Shown piece by piece: positions 7,600 to 14,135 of a stretch of DNA of 14,635 nt. The stretch's first letter is position 1. Every line of letters starts with the position of its first letter. A program made the translations under genes and the position numbers. The notes beneath the pieces were generated by a model. The model was not told where the DNA came from. It saw only the letters and a program-made list of their open reading frames with translations, and did no database searches. The stretch spans positions 1,478-16,112 of the forward strand of contig DBUY01000009.1 in the NCBI GenBank assembly GCA_002308435.1, read 5' to 3'. Source of the DNA: Proteobacteria bacterium UBA1278 (GTDB lineage Bacteria; Pseudomonadota; Gammaproteobacteria; Comchoanobacterales; Comchoanobacteraceae).

Positions 7600-8118
7600 C
7601 TACTTCTTCTTGGGCACCACAGTAAAAATAATCTGCTTTCCCTCGAGCTTCGGCATCTGCTCGACTTGTATATAATCCGATAAGTCTCGCAGCAATCGCT
7701 CAACTAGGTCATCTCCAAGATCTTGGTGTATGACTTCTCGGCCACGAAAACGAATTAAGATTTTAACCCGATGCCCGGCCTCAAGAAACTCTGTCATCTT
7801 TTTGAGTTTGATATTGTAATCGCCAATATCGATCACTGGACGCATCTTAATTTCTTTGAGCTGTGTTTTGGTTTGCTTACTTTGTTGACGCTTACGTTTT
7901 TGATCATAACGCTTTTTACTGTAGTCCATGATACGACAGACAGGATTAACGTCCTGGCGCCCAACAATGACAAGGTCCAGTGATTGGGACTGCGCGAGGT
8001 CAATAGCGCTTGCCGTGGCCATCACACCTAAATTCTCGCCATCCTTATCAATGACCGTAACTGATGGGTGCGTTATCGCCTGGTTAATTAGATCAAAATT
8101 CTTTTTGGCTGCGTTAAT
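7600..8118 (-). CDS. infC: Translation initiation factor IF-3 (AUU start codon)
   Basis: A 172-residue IF-3, which binds the 30S subunit, prevents premature joining to 50S and checks the start codon-initiator tRNA pairing. The N-terminal domain is followed by the diagnostic PVCRIMDYSKKRYDQKRKR, the lysine-rich linker, and the C-terminal domain with LKEIKMRPVIDIGDYNIKLK, FRGREVIHQDLG and a final PKKK. The first in-frame ATG (8025) would cut off about a third of the N-terminal domain. Upstream, the frame stays open to an ATT at 8118 preceded by AGGAG with a 6-nt spacer, which restores the full domain. AUU starts are the conserved rule for infC and allow IF-3 to repress its own translation. The flanking rpmI-rplT confirm the identity. 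thrS, usually just upstream, is missing. Confidence 0.97.
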   Translation of the reverse strand: MNAAKKNFDLINQAITHPSVTVIDKDGENLGVMATASAIDLAQSQSLDLVIVGRQDVNPVCRIMDYSKKRYDQKRKRQQSKQTKTQLKEIKMRPVIDIGDYNIKLKKMTEFLEAGHRVKILIRFRGREVIHQDLGDDLVERLLRDLSDYIQVEQMPKLEGKQIIFTVVPKKK

Positions 8119-8129
8119 AAGAAACTCCT
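8116..8129 (-). promoter_or_regulatory. infC ribosome binding site and AUU start codon
   Basis: The minus strand reads AGGAG (8129-8125), TTTCTT, then ATT (8118-8116). No ATG, GTG or TTG in this frame lies upstream of 8118, and the next ATG would remove 31 residues of conserved IF-3. The non-canonical start is known in E. coli to be the element through which excess IF-3 lowers infC translation. Confidence 0.85.
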
Positions 8130-8144
8130 GTCAAACAAAACCGC

Positions 8145-8173
8145 ATTATAGTCCCTAAGCACCTACACTGCAA
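8145..8173 (-). promoter_or_regulatory. Predicted infC operon promoter
   Basis: A perfect TATAAT (8150-8145) lies 26 bp before the infC AUU. A weak -35 TTGCAG (8173-8168) is 17 bp upstream of it. The predicted leader is only about 20 nt. In E. coli infC is read mainly from promoters in or before thrS; here the gene appears to have its own promoter in the gap after the kinase gene. Confidence 0.6.
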
Positions 8174-8246
8174 GCAATTCTTGACACATTCTCAAGGAGA
8201 TAAAGCATTGCCATAATCACAAGACATGCTATCGCCGCCATACAAC

Positions 8247-9224
8247 TCAGTAACAGACAAGCTCAGTAAAATCTAACGACTGCGAGCAACGAGAACCACG
8301 AACTGAGCACACCTCAGCTGCTACCATTGACCCCATTGTAGCAGCGTGCTCGACGCCCTGCCCATCCAGCATAGCATGTAAAAACCCAGCTAAATAATAA
8401 TCCCCAGCAGCCGTAGCATCGACAAATTCACATGGATAAGCACCATATGTTGTCAAACAGCCACCATCGAGAACTATCGCGCCATTTGCCGATTGCGTCA
8501 TCAGCACACGTAAGGAAAAATGTGACAAACCGCGAACAATCGAAGCTTGTGATTGTGTATTTAACAATGCCTCGAACTCAACCTCATTACCAGCTACCAT
8601 ATCAACACAGCCCATCAAATCCATCAAAAATTCACGGTGTCTTGCGACTACATACTTATTGGATAAAACCAATACAATGTCCGTATTACTCTTCTTGGCC
8701 ATGTCAACGACCGTAGCCAACCACTCATGTAATCGTGGCATATCAAGAATATCTGCCTCAATCAGTAAATACCGCGCAGACACAACATCCGACATCGACA
8801 TGTCAGACAAACCAAGCGTCTTTGATGCTCCTAAATGAACAACTTTTGTGACCATAGTGGGATTACTGTATTGATAGAGACAACCTGATGTCGCCAAATC
8901 AACTTCACTCGGCTGCAAGAGAATATTCACGCCATTCGCAACCAAGTCATTGAGAAAGAACAGCCCATCACCATCCTGACTCGATTTACCAACAAAACCA
9001 ACAGATCGCTTCAGTCGCGACAAGGCCACCAGCGTGTTGGCGACAGAACCACCAGCATACTGAAACACATCTTGTATCTGGGCACACAAGTCTCGATATT
9101 GTTGCCGATCAACCTTAATGACAGCACCCGGCTCAATACCCAGTGACTGCAATCGATTTACAGAACAATGTACAACTCGGTTGACCCAAGCGCTACCAAT
9201 CCCTACAACTTCGTTTGCTGACAT
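8247..9224 (-). CDS. PfkB-family kinase, adenosine kinase-like
   Basis: A 325-residue ribokinase-fold sugar or nucleoside kinase, probably cytoplasmic. The first signature is AGGSVANTLVALSRL (57-71), matching the GGSxANT of bacterial adenosine kinase-type members. VLSNKYVVARHREFLMDLM (186-204) and VDMVAGNEVEFEALL (207-221) match the same subgroup. The second signature reads DATAAGDYYLAGFL (269-282), with the catalytic base Asp275 kept but the usual GAGD changed to AAGD. Adenosine is the likeliest substrate by resemblance, but substrate is often misjudged in this family. The start has AAGGA 8-9 nt upstream. The gene lies 87 bp after the hydrolase gene and ends 129 bp before infC. It is in the same direction as both, with no obvious functional link. 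Confidence 0.85.
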   Translation of the reverse strand: MSANEVVGIGSAWVNRVVHCSVNRLQSLGIEPGAVIKVDRQQYRDLCAQIQDVFQYAGGSVANTLVALSRLKRSVGFVGKSSQDGDGLFFLNDLVANGVNILLQPSEVDLATSGCLYQYSNPTMVTKVVHLGASKTLGLSDMSMSDVVSARYLLIEADILDMPRLHEWLATVVDMAKKSNTDIVLVLSNKYVVARHREFLMDLMGCVDMVAGNEVEFEALLNTQSQASIVRGLSHFSLRVLMTQSANGAIVLDGGCLTTYGAYPCEFVDATAAGDYYLAGFLHAMLDGQGVEHAATMGSMVAAEVCSVRGSRCSQSLDFTELVCY

Positions 9225-9311
9225 CTAACTTCCTTAAAGATTTCCCATGAACCAACTACAATCACAAAACACCGAGTGCCATTCTCATGCAATTACACTA
9301 CACCAAACGCA

Positions 9312-10541
9312 TCACAACGAAGCTGCTATAATACCATTCACCACCTGATATTCATCCAACTGATGGCGCCCCTCTGAGCATTTCATGACCATATGTTGAG
9401 ACCAAGCTTGATGACGCGGGTGCGGCGATAGGCGGCGATCCTGGTGCGCATTGAACCCATCATGCGTGTTGAATGGCGCATAGCTAGATCGTTGTCGCTG
9501 CTTTTTATCATCTTCACTCAACGGTGTATCCACATTGGCCTCCATAAAACAAACTCGAGCAGGCTGTCGCGATTTCAGAAAGTAGGCAACGTCCGACCGG
9601 TCAGAGATAAACTCATCATCATGAACGGCGATCGCAAAAATCTTATCACAATGCGCCAATCGTTCAACCAAAAGACGGCAGTCGATATGCCAACGTGATA
9701 ATCGAAATATACTCCGAAAAAAAACACTACGAGCATCCGCAGGCAGCAAACTCAACAAGTTGGCCATAAGATGAACAGCGCCGCGCCTAACTGACTGTCC
9801 GATAAACGGCAGCCAGGCAGAAATACTAGAACCTGTTTGACGGCGCACTTTATGTGTCGGCATCAATACGCGATAGTCTCCTTTGGGAACATGCGCAGCC
9901 ATATCAGAAAAAGACAGCGGCGTGCGCGTTACTATGATCTGAGCAAAGTCAGGATGATCGATAATAGCGCCAACGGAACAAAGGGCCAACACACCGCCTT
10001 GGCAGAGACCATATACGTAAAGTTTTGCCTGCTTTGATAATCGCCCTGTGCGCCGCAACCGGTCAAGTTGGCTCAATGCATATTGACTTTGATCGGCGAG
10101 GTCAGCACGCAGACTCGCACTCGAGTAATGGTAACCATCACTTGAGCCCACGTGACGCTGGTTAAAAGCCAACACAGGCATTTGACACCGAAGAGACATA
10201 TCAATCAAGTTCTGCAAACAGCTACTTTTTTCGACAGAAATACCAGCACCCTGATAAAACAATATTATACCATCGGATCGATGACCGCTAGACAGAGATG
10301 GCGTGACCGTACACAGCGTTAGCTCAGCCTTGGTTAGGTCAACAGTCTCATAAGCAATTCGACAATAAGGCGACCATGTATCAATCAGAGATTGCTTAGG
10401 GGCACGCCGAGGTGCAGCCAGAACCATTTCCTCAGCAATCCAAGGGAGACCAAATCGAATTAGCATTTGTAAGCGATTCAGATTCAAGAACGTCTGTGTG
10501 CGCAGCATCTGCACAAAGTTGGTTGGTAATAAACTCAGCAT
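9312..10541 (-). CDS. Alpha/beta hydrolase-like protein with a GxCxGG nucleophile elbow
   Basis: About 409 residues from the ATG at 10541; an in-frame GTG at 10547 is an alternative (numbering below counts from it). The core looks like an alpha/beta hydrolase. A strand and oxyanion turn ILFYQGAGIS (95-104) is followed by VLAFNQRHVGSSDG (125-138), which parallels the NxRGxGxSxG of serine hydrolases. The nucleophile elbow is YVYGLCQGGVLAL (177-189) with Cys182. The candidate acid is Asp310 or Asp311 in AVHDDEFIS, and His362 or His368 may be the catalytic base. Gly-x-Cys-x-Gly-Gly is the lipase box of PHA synthases and dienelactone hydrolases, but the length and surrounding sequence do not make this a standard PhaC. 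The substrate is unknown. There is no signal peptide. No Shine-Dalgarno precedes either start. Confidence 0.75.
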   Translation of the reverse strand: MLSLLPTNFVQMLRTQTFLNLNRLQMLIRFGLPWIAEEMVLAAPRRAPKQSLIDTWSPYCRIAYETVDLTKAELTLCTVTPSLSSGHRSDGIILFYQGAGISVEKSSCLQNLIDMSLRCQMPVLAFNQRHVGSSDGYHYSSASLRADLADQSQYALSQLDRLRRTGRLSKQAKLYVYGLCQGGVLALCSVGAIIDHPDFAQIIVTRTPLSFSDMAAHVPKGDYRVLMPTHKVRRQTGSSISAWLPFIGQSVRRGAVHLMANLLSLLPADARSVFFRSIFRLSRWHIDCRLLVERLAHCDKIFAIAVHDDEFISDRSDVAYFLKSRQPARVCFMEANVDTPLSEDDKKQRQRSSYAPFNTHDGFNAHQDRRLSPHPRHQAWSQHMVMKCSEGRHQLDEYQVVNGIIAASL

Positions 10542-10547
10542 ATGCAC

Positions 10548-10575
10548 ATCATAGTACGCGATGCACGAAAATCAA
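10548..10575 (-). promoter_or_regulatory. Candidate promoter of the hydrolase gene
   Basis: On the minus strand TTGATT (10575-10570), a 16-bp spacer and TATGAT (10553-10548) end six bases before the ATG at 10541. Initiation at the usual distance would fall on or next to that ATG, giving a leaderless message. This fits the absence of a ribosome binding site, but the match is moderate. Confidence 0.4.
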
Positions 10576-10691
10576 GCACGGATGCCTCGAAAAAATAAAA
10601 CATCAATATTTCAACTATATTTATTTATTGTTTATATTCAGTATGTTGAAAATTATATAACTGTATTAATGTAAATTAATTTGAATTAATA
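10576..10691. other. AT-rich divergent intergenic region
   Basis: This stretch between the hydrolase and dksA genes is strongly AT-rich (for example TTATTTATTG and TTAATGTAAATTAATTTG) and has no supported gene. The repeated TTAAT/ATTAA elements around 10665-10691 could be an UP-like element for the adjacent dksA promoter or a binding site for a nucleoid protein, but I see no specific operator. Confidence 0.4.
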
Positions 10692-10720
10692 TTGACAGAT
10701 CTAGAATAATCGTATAGACT
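10692..10720 (+). promoter_or_regulatory. Predicted dksA promoter
   Basis: A perfect TTGACA (10692-10697), 17-bp spacer and TAGACT (10715-10720) lie 48 bp upstream of the dksA ATG, with a very AT-rich tract just upstream. The ribosome binding site AGGAG (10758-10762) is 6 nt before the start codon. Confidence 0.65.
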
Positions 10721-10768
10721 TAACAAATAGTTAACGTAGATGGATCTACACAAACACAGGAGAGTGGT

Positions 10769-11212
10769 ATGTTAACAGAAAAGAAATTGCTTGCATCCCG
10801 AAGCAGCGACTACATGTCAGAAAAACAACTCGCGTTTTTCAAAAATCGTCTAGAAACACTGCGACAACAAGTCATGGAAAATCTAGCATCGTTTCGTGAC
10901 GTCATCGCCGTCAATGAAATAGAGCCAGACCCACTCGACACCGCCTGTCACGAAGAGATCAAACAAATTACCTACATGGGCGTGAAGCGAGATACAGAGC
11001 TACTGCATCAGATTGAAGCCTCGCTCGATCGAATCCACAATCACGAATACGGATTCTGCGAGGAAACCGGAGAGCCGATTGGCCTAGCCCGTTTACTGGC
11101 AAATCCAAACGCCACACTTTCAACGGAAGCACTCGATTCAATCGAAAATAAACAAAGAATCGAAGGCCATATACAAACGCAAGAGCCGAATAGCTTCACA
11201 GCAGAAGGTTAG
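10769..11212 (+). CDS. dksA: DksA/TraR-family RNA polymerase-binding transcription factor lacking the zinc cysteines
   Basis: A 147-residue DksA homologue, expected to enter the RNA polymerase secondary channel and adjust promoters with ppGpp. The N-terminal DYMSEKQLAFFKNRLETLR (14-32) opens the coiled coil. Its tip keeps the functional DPxDxA (Asp54, Asp57, Ala59), which in E. coli DksA (Asp71, Asp74, Ala76) is required for activity. The globular end, GFCEETGEPIGLARLLANPN (95-114) then ATLSTEA (115-121), has only Cys97 of the four zinc ligands. The others are Thr100, Ser118 and Ala121. This resembles the alphaproteobacterial pattern and, in part, the zinc-independent DksA2 of Pseudomonas. 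The start has a strong ribosome binding site. It is transcribed alone, away from the hydrolase gene and towards ccmB. Confidence 0.92.
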   Translation: MLTEKKLLASRSSDYMSEKQLAFFKNRLETLRQQVMENLASFRDVIAVNEIEPDPLDTACHEEIKQITYMGVKRDTELLHQIEASLDRIHNHEYGFCEETGEPIGLARLLANPNATLSTEALDSIENKQRIEGHIQTQEPNSFTAEG

Positions 11213-11229
11213 CAAAGTCAAGACATGCA

Positions 11230-11258
11230 GGTCGCGACCTTTCTTTTCAGTCGCGACC
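11230..11258. terminator. Hairpin between convergent dksA and ccmB, possible bidirectional terminator
   Basis: GGTCGCGAC (11230-11238) and GTCGCGACC (11250-11258) form a 9-bp perfect GC-rich stem with an 11-nt loop. It sits in the 59-bp gap between the ends of dksA (plus) and ccmB (minus). Neither side has a clean run of T residues directly after the stem, so intrinsic termination is plausible but not proven. The left arm is also a perfect palindrome by itself (GGTCGCGACC), so a DNA-binding site is possible. Confidence 0.55.
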
Positions 11259-11271
11259 AAATGATAAAAAC

Positions 11272-11955
11272 CTAACGATATTCGAGCATCGTGTGCCAGT
11301 AACAGACTTGGATTGCACGCCTGATCACAAGATAAAAAACCAAAACTTGCAGCATATTACACCCCAGTAATAGCGTTACTCTTGAGACAATGTCGCCGCC
11401 CCCAGTGATGGCAGAAAAACACCACATTACCAATAACATACCAGCGAGTAGCCAAGGCATGACCAATACAAACCCCATCAGATGCCCATGCTTCATCAAC
11501 AGAGCCACCACTCTTGCCAAGTAGAGTTGTAAAAATAAGACAGGCGAGGCAATCACCCAAACAACACCCCATCCTACCAACAAGATATTAGGCGTCGTGA
11601 TAATATACACCATGATATACACAGGCATCATTGCAACTGAGTAAAAAACCCACAATGCTGACAAATCGACCAACCACTCATCAGAACATTCGCCCTGCGC
11701 GGTTTCATACAAACGTACAACCCGTGATCGCGTAATCATCTGTGAGATCGCTAGCCAGTGAGAAAAAATCATCACGCCCCACACGAGCCCAATACATTGC
11801 AGTGTCGTCAGCGATGATAGAGGTTGTAACAGAAGCATGTAAGCAAAAAGTTGCATCGCCCAGTAGAAACAACCGGATAGATTCTGAGTTGGTGCCATCA
11901 TTAACACACGCATTTGCAAATGCAGCCTAGTCAAATAGCCAGTCGCCCTAAACAT
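11272..11955 (-). CDS. ccmB: Heme exporter permease CcmB (divergent)
   Basis: A 227-residue integral membrane protein with about six hydrophobic segments (roughly 29-47, 51-70, 98-120, 124-148, 160-180, 190-212). CcmB is the permease of the CcmAB ABC transporter, which powers release of holo-CcmE during cytochrome c maturation. Length and topology match CcmB (about 220 residues). The segment RSRVVRLYETAQGECSDEWL occupies the place of the conserved loop after the second membrane segment. Sequence identity is low to my eye, and the assignment leans on the upstream ccmA, whose end overlaps this start by 8 bp. It ends next to the hairpin shared with dksA. No ccmC or ccmE follows. Confidence 0.8.
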   Translation of the reverse strand: MFRATGYLTRLHLQMRVLMMAPTQNLSGCFYWAMQLFAYMLLLQPLSSLTTLQCIGLVWGVMIFSHWLAISQMITRSRVVRLYETAQGECSDEWLVDLSALWVFYSVAMMPVYIMVYIITTPNILLVGWGVVWVIASPVLFLQLYLARVVALLMKHGHLMGFVLVMPWLLAGMLLVMWCFSAITGGGDIVSRVTLLLGCNMLQVLVFYLVIRRAIQVCYWHTMLEYR

Positions 11956-12589
11956 GTGAACGACTTAATTCAATTGTCTTATCGACTAACTCCTCAACAA
12001 AATGACTCGCTAGAAATACAACACCGCCACGCGCCCGATGTGTAGACATGAGGGAGCGAACCAACTGACATGCAACGTCATCAAGATGTGCAAATGGCTC
12101 ATCCAATAACCAAATTGAATACTGAGTGTAACAGAGCGGTACAAGCGATAATCGGAGACGCTGACCTGAACTCAACGCATGTACTGGATAATAACGCACG
12201 GCCAGTAATCCAAAGCGACATAATAGTTTGTCCAACAATGCTGGTTGAATTGGTGATTGCATCCGACGGAGAAATTCTTGGGCGACCATCAGATCGCACT
12301 GCACATACTCGTCTAAGCTTGGCAAAAAGGGCCTAAAAAACCCGTGCATAGGTTCGCGCCGAGCAGTAGGCGCACACCAAGAAATATCGCCAGACATCGG
12401 CAGCAAGCCGGCGACCATCCGCATCCATGTCGTTTTACCAACACCATTAGCACCACGCAGCCAAACCAGATCTCCTGATTTAACTGAAAATTGAACTGAC
12501 GCCTTTGGCAAGGACTGATCAGAGACAAGATAAATCCACGGTGCTACATGCGGCCAACGTAACTGAACATTGTTAAAAGCACACAACAT
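11948..12589 (-). CDS. ccmA: Heme exporter ATP-binding protein CcmA
   Basis: A 213-residue ABC ATPase of the small CcmA size class. Walker A is GANGVGKT (46-53), the signature is LSSGQ (139-143), Walker B is IWLLDEP (159-165) with the catalytic Glu164, and the H-loop His is His196 in LASH. The Walker B neighbourhood resembles the LWVLDEPF of CcmA, and short linkers rule out a large exporter domain. The Q-loop region is unusual (FRPFLPSLDEYVQCDL, 85-100), with no standard Gln after the strand. Pairing with a membrane protein of CcmB size supports the call. The start at 12589 has only a weak GTGGA-like site. A promoter candidate lies about 65 bp upstream. Confidence 0.88.
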   Translation of the reverse strand: MLCAFNNVQLRWPHVAPWIYLVSDQSLPKASVQFSVKSGDLVWLRGANGVGKTTWMRMVAGLLPMSGDISWCAPTARREPMHGFFRPFLPSLDEYVQCDLMVAQEFLRRMQSPIQPALLDKLLCRFGLLAVRYYPVHALSSGQRLRLSLVPLCYTQYSIWLLDEPFAHLDDVACQLVRSLMSTHRARGGVVFLASHFVEELVDKTIELSRSHV

Positions 12590-12654
12590 GCATTATTCCA
12601 CTCTTTTATCAAACTGATGTCGCATAAACCACCCCGTATTAGCGCATGAGTCAA

Positions 12655-12682
12655 ATCATAGCATGAATCATAAATGATACAA
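12655..12682 (-). promoter_or_regulatory. Predicted ccmAB promoter
   Basis: Minus-strand TTGTAT (12682-12677), a 16-bp spacer and TATGAT (12660-12655) lie in the 108-bp gap between the mscS stop and the ccmA start. The layout is nearly identical to that of the promoter before the membrane protein-mutL pair (same -35, same spacing). The predicted leader is about 60 nt. Confidence 0.5.
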
Positions 12683-12697
12683 TCTGCACAAAGATGG

Positions 12698-13840
12698 TTA
12701 TTTTTTTGGCAATTGATTTTTTTTGAGATATGCCACCAGGGCATCCGCATCGAGTGTTGTGGTTGGAAATGGAAAGTCAGCACCGTGTTTTCGAACAATA
12801 CTTACAACAAGGTGCAAAACTGTCTCTATTGATTTATTGTACTCTCGAAATGATTGTGGCTTTGTGTACAGGTTAACAGACATATTGACAGAGAAATCAC
12901 CAAGGCTTCTGAATGTGCAAAAATTACTACACCGCTTGTCGACAAACTCTATTTCATCAATCTGTTTCTCAATTTCCTGACAGATACCATGAATTTTGCT
13001 GAGATCACAATAGCGCACACCAACATGGAAGTGGATACGACGATTACTCATCCGTGTCAAATTCTCAATAGAAACTGTGGAAAATAATGAATTTGGTATG
13101 TACTTTGTTCGCTTGGCTGGCGTACGAACCACAGTGACTCGCCAACCAATTCGCTCGACAGAGCCTTCAATATCACGGTCAGGCGAACTGATGTAGTCCC
13201 CTACTTTGAAAGGCCGGTCAAGTAAAATCATAGCGCCTCCGAAAATATTACTAATCGAATCACGAGCAGCAAAACTGACAAAAAGTGCACCAACGGCACC
13301 GGTAGCAAATAAACTGTTAGCAAGATGGCGTAAGTCAAGTATCTGCATTAGTACAAACGCTGATATAATGTAAACAAAGGCTCGCGCAAACAGAAACAAC
13401 GCCTCCATTGCTGACTGATATTCTGCTGTCCGGGTTAACTCACTGGTGTTGAAATCACTCTCAAATTTTTTGACAGAACACAGTACCAACCAACTGAATA
13501 GAATCGTATACAAGACCGCCAGAAACGTTTCTGTCGTTCCAGATAGCGTATTCAGAAGTGCCTTTGACATACCAAAACGCTCCCCGAGCCCAAGTGCAGT
13601 CGATAAAGTCATTAGCGGTGTGAAATGTGCGTGCCATGGCGTCGCGCCAATGGCAAGACCAAGATATGAAACTGTAAGCACCGAAATTAGCGGAACCCAT
13701 AGTGCATTCACCCATTTAGCGATCTGCAAATTCTTTGACTGCGACAAGTAACGAAGGCCACGACACAATGTAATAAAGATCAATAATAATAGCGCCTCAA
13801 GCACAAGCACATACATGAATAAACTTCCTGTCCAATTCAT
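12698..13840 (-). CDS. MscS-family mechanosensitive ion channel
   Basis: A 380-residue inner-membrane channel of the small-conductance mechanosensitive family, which opens on membrane tension to release solutes after osmotic downshock. Four or five membrane helices are suggested (about 8-26, 45-66, 104-122, 145-168, 174-196). The pore-lining helix and its continuation, GAVGALFVSFAARDSISNIF (181-200) and GGAMILLDRPFKVGDYI (201-217), are the diagnostic MscS element. A beta domain follows with GSVERIGWRVTVVRT (226-240) and YIPNSLFS (247-254), then the C-terminal alpha/beta vestibule. With extra N-terminal helices it is larger than E. coli MscS (286) and closer to YnaI-type paralogues. No Shine-Dalgarno precedes the ATG. 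An alternative Met9 is close, but the first start keeps the first helix whole. Confidence 0.93.
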   Translation of the reverse strand: MNWTGSLFMYVLVLEALLLLIFITLCRGLRYLSQSKNLQIAKWVNALWVPLISVLTVSYLGLAIGATPWHAHFTPLMTLSTALGLGERFGMSKALLNTLSGTTETFLAVLYTILFSWLVLCSVKKFESDFNTSELTRTAEYQSAMEALFLFARAFVYIISAFVLMQILDLRHLANSLFATGAVGALFVSFAARDSISNIFGGAMILLDRPFKVGDYISSPDRDIEGSVERIGWRVTVVRTPAKRTKYIPNSLFSTVSIENLTRMSNRRIHFHVGVRYCDLSKIHGICQEIEKQIDEIEFVDKRCSNFCTFRSLGDFSVNMSVNLYTKPQSFREYNKSIETVLHLVVSIVRKHGADFPFPTTTLDADALVAYLKKNQLPKK

Positions 13841-14068
13841 GAGTAATATACACGATAATCAGAAAATTATCCGAAATAATTACAATGAGATCCATTAATA
13901 AAAAGCGACTCGGTTACAACTCATACTGCGCAGAGAAATATTTAATAAGATATATATACAGCTACTTAAACCACGCACTCAGTATATACAATACAACCAG
14001 CGCAATCAGATACACACAAAACATCTTCAAAATCTGTGTATATATCGGGATTATTCTGGAATTACAAC
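13841..14068. other. AT-rich intergenic spacer between mscS and the HU-like gene
   Basis: A divergent intergenic region rich in A and T (for example ATTTAATAAGATATATATAC near 13938-13957). A 65-codon open frame at 13885-14082 has no ribosome binding site, a skewed composition and no recognisable domain, so I do not call it. A TATATT immediately before the mscS start could be a -10 element, but I find no good -35. I see no RNA gene or repeat here. Confidence 0.5.
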
Positions 14069-14097
14069 TTGACAATCCATAGAGCGCTAGATATGTT
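14069..14097 (+). promoter_or_regulatory. Predicted promoter of the HU-like gene
   Basis: Perfect TTGACA (14069-14074), 17-bp spacer and TATGTT (14092-14097), 38 bp before the ATG at 14136. The ribosome binding site AGGAG (14125-14129) is 6 nt before the start codon. Confidence 0.68.
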
Positions 14098-14135
14098 GTT
14101 ATGGCTGAAACAACCAACATAGCGAGGAGTTAAGT

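Noticed and set aside
8246..8269. Direct repeat CTCAGTAA with 8-bp spacing at the end of the kinase gene
   Set aside because: Only two copies of an 8-mer, mostly within coding sequence; probably chance.
13885..14082. 65-residue plus-strand open frame in the mscS-HU spacer
   Set aside because: No ribosome binding site, AT-driven composition rich in Tyr, Ile and Asn, no recognisable motif.
14101..14133. Possible leader peptide (MAETTNIARS) before the HU-like gene
   Set aside because: Its ATG falls at or before the expected transcription start of the predicted promoter, and it has no ribosome binding site.
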